Below, in pieces: positions 42,151 to 46,579 of a DNA stretch of 46,579 nucleotides. Every line of letters starts with the position of its first letter. Position 1 is the stretch's first letter. The stretch covers positions 1 to 46,579 of the forward strand of contig JACRBC010000097.1 of the NCBI GenBank assembly GCA_016213245.1, read 5' to 3'. Made by a program: the position numbers and the translations under genes. The notes under the pieces were generated by a model. The model ran no database searches, had not been told where the DNA came from, and worked only from the letters and a program-made list of their open reading frames with translations. Origin of the DNA: Candidatus Solibacter usitatus (GTDB lineage: Bacteria; Acidobacteriota; Terriglobia; Bryobacterales; Bryobacteraceae).

Positions 42151-42600
42151 ATGAAAGACCTGTCCCACCCCGAACTTCACAACGCCTGCCAGTCGGCCGT
42201 CGTGGAAGTGCTCGAGTTGATGTTCTTCGAGCTTCCCATCGCCGCCGCCCAGCTTTCATCCTCCTTCCAGCCGGACCCCATCGCCGCCCGAGCCCGCTTC
42301 GACGGCAGCCTCCGCGGCGCGCTCACCTTGGCCGTCTCCACCGCTTCCTGCACCCGCCTCGCCGCCAGCCTGCTCGGCATCGAACCCGATGAAATCGACG
42401 ACCTCAACCGCCTCAGCACCGTCACCGAACTCGCCAACATGCTCTGCGGCGCCACCATGAGCCGCCTCGAACCCGAAGGCCGCCTGCACATCGAACAGCC
42501 CCTCTCCATCCCCGCCGCCGAGGCCCCGGCCGGCCCCTGGCTCGTCTTCCCCCTCGAAGACGGCCTCCTCTCGGTCTTCATCCAATTCCAGGAACAGTGA
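42151..42600 (+). CDS. cheX: CheX/CheC-type CheY-P phosphatase
   Basis: 149 residues. The motif VTELANMLCGATMSRLE holds the E-x-x-N pair (E93, N96) used by CheX to remove phosphate from CheY; only one such motif is present, as in CheX rather than CheC. Central strands ARARFDGSLRGALTLAVS complete the fold. GGGAG precedes ATG 42151. The stop TGA overlaps the cheB ATG (42598-42602). Confidence 0.85.
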   Translation: MKDLSHPELHNACQSAVVEVLELMFFELPIAAAQLSSSFQPDPIAARARFDGSLRGALTLAVSTASCTRLAASLLGIEPDEIDDLNRLSTVTELANMLCGATMSRLEPEGRLHIEQPLSIPAAEAPAGPWLVFPLEDGLLSVFIQFQEQ

Positions 42601-43646
42601 TGCTCGCCACCAACAAAATCCGCGTGCTCGTCGTCGATGACTCGGCCATCGTTCGCAAAGTCCTCAGCGATATCCTCAGCGCCCAGCCAGACCTCGAGGT
42701 CGTCGGCACCGCCCCCGATCCCTACATCGCCCGCGACAAAATCCTGGCCTTCGCCCCCGATGTCCTCACGCTCGATATCGAGATGCCGCGCATGGACGGC
42801 CTCACCTTCCTCGACAAGCTGATGCACCACCACCCCCTCCCCGTCATCGTCATCAGCTCCCTCACCCAAAGCTCCACCGGCAAAGCCATGGAGGCCCTCA
42901 GCCTCGGCGCCGTCGATGTGCTCGCCAAACCCGGCGGCCCTTACTCGGTCGGCGACCTGCGCGAGGACCTCCCCCGCCGCGTCCGCGCTGCCGCCCGCTC
43001 CCGTCCCGCGCGCCACCAGCCGGCCGCTCCCGCCGCCGCCCCGCCGGTCAAAGCTCAGCCCGGAGGCATCACGCCCCAGCACCTCATCGCCATCGGCGCC
43101 TCCACCGGCGGCACCCAGGCCATCGAACAGATCCTCCGGTCCCTCCCCGGCGGTATCCCTCCCATCGTCATCGCCCAGCATATCCCCGCCGGCTTCTCGG
43201 CCGCCTTCGCCGAACGCCTCAACCGCGTCTGCTCCATCGAGGTCCGCGAAGCCCGCGGCGGCGAGATCCTCTTGAATGGCCTCGCCCTCATCGCCCCCGG
43301 TAATCGCCACATGCTCGTCGAAAAGTCCCCCACGGGCTGGCGGACCCTCCTCGACGACGGTCCCAAGGTCTGCTACCAGCGGCCTTCAGTCGACGTCCTG
43401 TTCCGCTCAGTGGCCGAGGCCGCGGGCTCCAGGGCGGCCGGCGCCCTGCTCACCGGCATGGGTAGCGACGGCGCCGAGGGCCTGCTCGCCATGCTGCGCG
43501 CCGGCGCCTATACCGTCGCCCAGGATGAGAACTCCTCGGTCGTCTTCGGCATGCCCCGCGAGGCCATCCGCCTCGGCGCCGCGCAGGTCGTCGCCCCACT
43601 GGATCGCGTCGCCGCCCTGCTCTTCAGCCGGACTCGCGCCGCCTAA
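42600..43646 (+). CDS. cheB: CheB methylesterase/response regulator
   Basis: 348 residues. A receiver domain (1-120) with VVDDS and TLDIEMPRMDG (D59) precedes a Pro/Ala-rich linker and a methylesterase domain: AIGASTGGTQAIEQIL (S168), IAQHIPAGFS (H194) and LTGMGSDGAEGL (catalytic Asp). It removes receptor methyl groups after activation by CheA. A GTG three bases earlier would add one residue. It closes the che operon; its stop shares four bases with the convergent glycosyltransferase gene. Confidence 0.95.
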   Translation: MLATNKIRVLVVDDSAIVRKVLSDILSAQPDLEVVGTAPDPYIARDKILAFAPDVLTLDIEMPRMDGLTFLDKLMHHHPLPVIVISSLTQSSTGKAMEALSLGAVDVLAKPGGPYSVGDLREDLPRRVRAAARSRPARHQPAAPAAAPPVKAQPGGITPQHLIAIGASTGGTQAIEQILRSLPGGIPPIVIAQHIPAGFSAAFAERLNRVCSIEVREARGGEILLNGLALIAPGNRHMLVEKSPTGWRTLLDDGPKVCYQRPSVDVLFRSVAEAAGSRAAGALLTGMGSDGAEGLLAMLRAGAYTVAQDENSSVVFGMPREAIRLGAAQVVAPLDRVAALLFSRTRAA

Positions 43647-44878
43647 CCCAATAGCAGCTCCGCCAGCCGCGCCGCACTCGCTCTGAACGGCCGCGCCGCG
43701 GCGAATTCTACCGCCGCCCGCCCCATCCCCGCTCGCCGCTCCTCGTCCTCCAGCAGTCCGGCGATCGCCGGCCACAACGGCTCGCCCGCCTGCACCGTCA
43801 CCCCCAACTCCGGCGTCATGATCTCCCGCGAACCCGCATTCTCCACGCACACCGCCGGCAGCCCCGCGTTCAGCGCCTCCATCAGCGTCAGCCCATAACT
43901 CTCGTGCCGCGACGGGAAAACGTACAGGTCCGCCATCGCGAAAAAGGCCCGCTTCCGCCCGCCCGCCACGTAGCCCGGAAACACCACCCGGATGCGTTTC
44001 AACCGCGCCGCCAGCGCCTGCAACTTCTCCATGTGCTTCCGGCCGTTCATAAAGGCCGCTTCCCCGCAGATGAACAGCCACACCGGCCGCTCCGGCATCC
44101 GTCCCGACTCCTCCCAGGCCAGCAGCGATTCGAGCAACCGGTCCTGCCCCTTCTCCGGCGAAATCCGGCTCAGGCACAGCAGTACCCGCGCCTCGTCCGG
44201 CGCCCCATACTCGCGCCGCGGGTCGATCGCCGGGTCCGCCTCAGCCGCCGGCGGCGCTCCCCACCCCACCACGTGAATCCGCTCCGCCCGCGCGCCCCGG
44301 TAGCCGGCCAGCAGAATCTCCTTCATCCCCACCGAGGGTACAACCACCGCGTTGGAGTACTCCAGGCTCGCCCGCTGCTGCTCGAAGATCAGCCGCAGGA
44401 TTCGCGGCGCGATTCGCGCCGCTCCCATCGCCCGCAAACCCTCCCAGGTGCGCGCCAGCGCGGCCGGCCCCACGACCCCCCGCAGGTAGATCGCCGCGAT
44501 GTAGGCCACCACGTCCACGTGATAGATCGTCACCACCCGGAATCCCGCCGCCCGCAGCCGCGCGAAGTCCGGCCCCTCGCTGATGTCGTTCACCAGGATC
44601 GACGTCGTCGCCGGATCGTGCCGCAGCGCCTCCTCGGTCGACGCTTCCCGGAACGCGTCGCAAAACGCCGCGTACTGCCGCTCGTTGTACTCCACCAATT
44701 CCCGCCCGCCCGGCGCCCCGCCGCCCAGCACAGCCGGCGAGATCAATTTCACCTCCAGCCCGCGCCGCCCCCACTCCTCCAGCAGCAGCTCCGACACCGC
44801 CGCCCCGCCGCCCAGTGGCAGGTTCTCCCCCGCGAAACCGCCGTGCGCGGCCAGGTACAGGATCCGCCGCGCGCTCAC
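43643..44878 (-). CDS. GT4-type glycosyltransferase
   Basis: 411 residues. The start GTG 44878-44876 overlaps the stop of the preceding gene (GTGA). The N-terminus ARRILYLAAHGGFAGENLPLGGGAAVSELLLEEW is the donor-side Gly-rich loop. The C-terminal half has LLCLSRISPEKGQDRLLESL, YVFPSRHESYGLTLMEALNAGLPAVCVENAGSREIM, the E-x7-E retaining GT4 motif. It transfers a sugar from a nucleotide donor to an unknown acceptor. Neighbours give no pathway. Confidence 0.86.
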   Translation of the reverse strand: MSARRILYLAAHGGFAGENLPLGGGAAVSELLLEEWGRRGLEVKLISPAVLGGGAPGGRELVEYNERQYAAFCDAFREASTEEALRHDPATTSILVNDISEGPDFARLRAAGFRVVTIYHVDVVAYIAAIYLRGVVGPAALARTWEGLRAMGAARIAPRILRLIFEQQRASLEYSNAVVVPSVGMKEILLAGYRGARAERIHVVGWGAPPAAEADPAIDPRREYGAPDEARVLLCLSRISPEKGQDRLLESLLAWEESGRMPERPVWLFICGEAAFMNGRKHMEKLQALAARLKRIRVVFPGYVAGGRKRAFFAMADLYVFPSRHESYGLTLMEALNAGLPAVCVENAGSREIMTPELGVTVQAGEPLWPAIAGLLEDEERRAGMGRAAVEFAAARPFRASAARLAELLLG

Positions 44879-45408
44879 GAAGTCATTACCACCGGCGTCA
44901 TCACGGTGGAATCCTCCATGTGCAGCACCAGGATGTACCACGCCAGCGTCAGCAGCAGCTCCAGGTCCTGCCGGCCGCGTGCCGCCTCCCCCACCTCGAC
45001 GTCGGCCCCATGATGGACCAGCCCCTTGTTGTGGAAACGCAACAAGTGCTCCCCGCCCGCGCCCGTCAGGGCCCACTCCGAACCCCAGAATCCCAATGCA
45101 TGTAGCTCCAGCGCCTCTCCGCCCGCCAGGCGCAGGGCGCCTTTTTGGCCGGAGAAACTCGGCCTGTAGATGGCGATGTCGGCCTCCTCGCCGCGTACCC
45201 GCGCCGACACCACCGGTGATAGGAATCCGGTGCGCTTGAAGCTCCACTTGCCCTGCGCCGTCTCGGCTTCGGCCAGAGTGCCGAGCGTCTTCTTGAACTC
45301 CAGCCGGGCCAGCAGCGAGTCGCCCGCCCGCAGCTCAAACGTTCGCGCGAATGCCCCCGGCTGCCGCCACTCAAGGCCGGCGAGTTGATTGCGCTGGATC
45401 AGAATCAT
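44875..45408 (-). CDS. Hypothetical protein, possibly tubby-like/LURP-one fold
   Basis: 177 residues, ATG 45408 with AAAGGA upstream. The sequence alternates short strands (EWRQPGAFARTFELRAGDSLLARLEFKK, GKWSFKRTGFLSPVVSARV, LELHALGFWGSEWALTGAGGEHLLRF) and ends with a hydrophobic helix (LELLLTLAWYILVLHM). This pattern recalls tubby C-terminal-like barrels, in which a hydrophobic helix runs through a 12-strand barrel; the assignment is tentative. It overlaps the MscS gene by 38 bp at its start and the glycosyltransferase at its end, so the three are probably co-transcribed. Confidence 0.65.
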   Translation of the reverse strand: MILIQRNQLAGLEWRQPGAFARTFELRAGDSLLARLEFKKTLGTLAEAETAQGKWSFKRTGFLSPVVSARVRGEEADIAIYRPSFSGQKGALRLAGGEALELHALGFWGSEWALTGAGGEHLLRFHNKGLVHHGADVEVGEAARGRQDLELLLTLAWYILVLHMEDSTVMTPVVMTS

Positions 45409-46279
45409 GGTCGAATCCTTTCTCGAAGATCTGCACCGCCCGCTGCGCGGTGGCGATGGTGATGCCTCGTTCGGCGCACTTGAGCCGCACCCGGCGGTTC
45501 ACCTCGCGCGCCACCTTCCACTGCTGGCTGGGCCGCGTCCGGATGCGCGCCTTCACCACCACCCCCTGCTCGGTGAAGCGGTCCACCCCCGCCACCTCCA
45601 TCCCGTCCAAAACCAGCGGCCCGAATTCGGCGTCCGCCCGTAGCTCATCCCCCGCCTCCCGCAAGGCCCCCGACAATAGTTCCGGATCCTCCCCGTAGCC
45701 GGCCGCCAGATCGAACACAGCGTAGGAATGGCCGAGCGTCAGGTTCGAAAAGCTCTGCACCGAACCGTTGGCGAAGACATGCACGTTGCCGTCGTAGCCG
45801 CGCAACACCGTGGTCCGCAGCGAGAGCTGCTCCACCGTCCCGGCCAGGTCGCCGATCTTGATCACGTCGCCGATCCGGATCTGCCCCTCGGTCAGCAGGA
45901 ACAATCCGCCGATCCAGTCCTTCAGCACGCTCTGCGCCGCAAATCCCACCGCCAGCCCCACCACCCCCGCGCCCGCCAGCACCGGCCCCACGTCGAACTT
46001 GTACTCCCGCAGCGCCAGCACCACCGCCAGGATCCAGATCAGCGAAAACAGCACCCGCCGCGAAATGCTGGCGATCGTGTCGGTCTGCTTCTCCACCTCG
46101 GCGTCCGCCCCGCCCCGTTCGCGGATCAGCTCCGCCGACAGCCGCCGGATGCGCCGGAAGAGCTTTCCCAGCAGGAACGTCAACAGCGCCGCCCCCGCCA
46201 GATAAACCGATGCTTTCAGGCTCATCACCAGCCATGCGTCGATCCGGTCCAACCTGAGCGCGGTGAGAAACGACGGCAT
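45371..46279 (-). CDS. MscS-family mechanosensitive ion channel
   Basis: 302 residues. Three hydrophobic segments occupy about 18-38, 72-90 and 100-130. The third contains VGPVLAGAGVVGLAVGFAAQSVLKDWIGG, the pore helix with small-residue packing typical of MscS. A beta domain follows (GQIRIGDVIKIGDLAGTVEQLSLRTTVLRGYDGNVHVFANGSVQ), then the cytoplasmic alpha/beta part. It releases solutes under hypoosmotic shock. GGAG is six bases before ATG 46279. It lies behind a terminator that separates it from rpsU. Confidence 0.92.
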   Translation of the reverse strand: MPSFLTALRLDRIDAWLVMSLKASVYLAGAALLTFLLGKLFRRIRRLSAELIRERGGADAEVEKQTDTIASISRRVLFSLIWILAVVLALREYKFDVGPVLAGAGVVGLAVGFAAQSVLKDWIGGLFLLTEGQIRIGDVIKIGDLAGTVEQLSLRTTVLRGYDGNVHVFANGSVQSFSNLTLGHSYAVFDLAAGYGEDPELLSGALREAGDELRADAEFGPLVLDGMEVAGVDRFTEQGVVVKARIRTRPSQQWKVAREVNRRVRLKCAERGITIATAQRAVQIFEKGFDHDSDPAQSTRRP

Positions 46280-46309
46280 ATAGCTCCATGGTAGATCTTC
46301 GAACGCAAA

Positions 46310-46342
46310 CGCAAAACAGGCCACCCCGAAAGATGGCCTGCC
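46310..46342 (-). terminator. Rho-independent terminator after rpsU
   Basis: CAGGCCA (46317-46323) and TGGCCTG (46334-46340) form a 7-bp stem with a 10-base loop, followed on the minus strand by TTTTGCGTTTGCG. It begins about 30 bp beyond the rpsU stop and ends upstream of the MscS start, so it should end the rpsU transcript. Confidence 0.75.
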
Positions 46343-46368
46343 TCGAAAACCCAACGCTGAACGTGGAC

Positions 46369-46566
46369 CTACTCCACGTCCCTCGGCCGCTTCTTGCGGT
46401 TGCGCTTCCGCGCCAAAGCCGCCTTCACGCGCTTCTTCTCGCCGGGCTTCATGTAGTAGGAGTGTTTCTTGATCTCCTTGATGATGTCCTCCTGCTGCAC
46501 TTTCCGCTTGAAGCGGCGTAATGCGGATTCAAGAGTCTCACCGTCCTGAATGTATACTTCTGCCAT
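46369..46566 (-). CDS. rpsU: 30S ribosomal protein S21
   Basis: 65 residues, the normal size of S21. Sequence features: EVYIQDGETLESALRRFKRK, IIKEIKKHSYYMKPGEKKR and a basic tail (ARKRNRKKRP). It binds the 30S platform near the 3' end of 16S RNA. GAGGTGAGTAGGA precedes ATG 46566, and the gene ends at a clear terminator. The promoter is beyond the right edge of the window. Confidence 0.97.
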   Translation of the reverse strand: MAEVYIQDGETLESALRRFKRKVQQEDIIKEIKKHSYYMKPGEKKRVKAALARKRNRKKRPRDVE

Positions 46567-46579
46567 TCCTACTCACCTC

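Overview
This 46.6 kb window is GC-rich and gene-dense. It looks like chromosome from an acidobacterium of the Bryobacterales/Solibacter type. The main reason is the 1334-residue secreted SBBP-repeat protein at 11387-15391, whose C-terminal segment resembles the domain first described from Solibacter (TIGR03437). Many Tat-type signals, sulfatases, enolase-superfamily dehydratases and DUF6599/DUF2264-like proteins fit the same group. Placement to genus is inference. I see no tRNA, rRNA, CRISPR array or complete insertion sequence.

Left part (1-11.4 kb): a truncated C-terminus that may be the end of a transposase; a MauE/thioredoxin-like membrane protein divergent from an amidohydrolase broken by a one-base frameshift; a PIN-toxin/antitoxin pair; and a tight minus-strand run reading lipoprotein, geranylgeranyl-reductase-like flavoprotein, hemL, sulfatase, mannonate-dehydratase-like enzyme, sulfatase. 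The giant secreted protein lies just upstream of that run, with a promoter-like sequence in front of it.

Middle (15.4-25.6 kb): a DUF6599 protein and a Tat-exported aldo/keto reductase with two [4Fe-4S] motifs face a plus-strand operon (DUF362, Ig-like membrane protein, DUF2264). A heparinase/alginate-lyase-like enzyme and an Ig-domain protein run against it, followed by a Tat-exported putative TIM-barrel protein. Together these suggest export-based breakdown of sulfated or uronate-rich polysaccharide.

Right part (25.9-46.6 kb): two chemotaxis clusters. The first (minus) is an alginate-export-type porin, two CheW proteins and a chemoreceptor. The second (plus) is cheW, a small unknown gene, cheA, cheR, cheD, cheY, cheX and cheB, with overlapping start and stop codons at most junctions. 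Between them are an outer-membrane protein, a Tat-exported FMN alpha-hydroxyacid oxidase carrying a CxxCH motif, a GAF-ANTAR regulator, a HExxH peptidase with TPR repeats, another enolase-superfamily enzyme, and a peroxiredoxin. A glycosyltransferase, a small unknown protein, an MscS channel and rpsU close the window.

The most striking object is the peroxiredoxin at 36869-37414 (minus). An in-frame TGA sits exactly where the peroxidatic cysteine should be, the reading frame continues intact behind it, and a stem-loop suited to a bacterial SECIS lies 22 nt downstream. I read this as a predicted exported selenoprotein peroxiredoxin that ordinary annotation would split or call a pseudogene.
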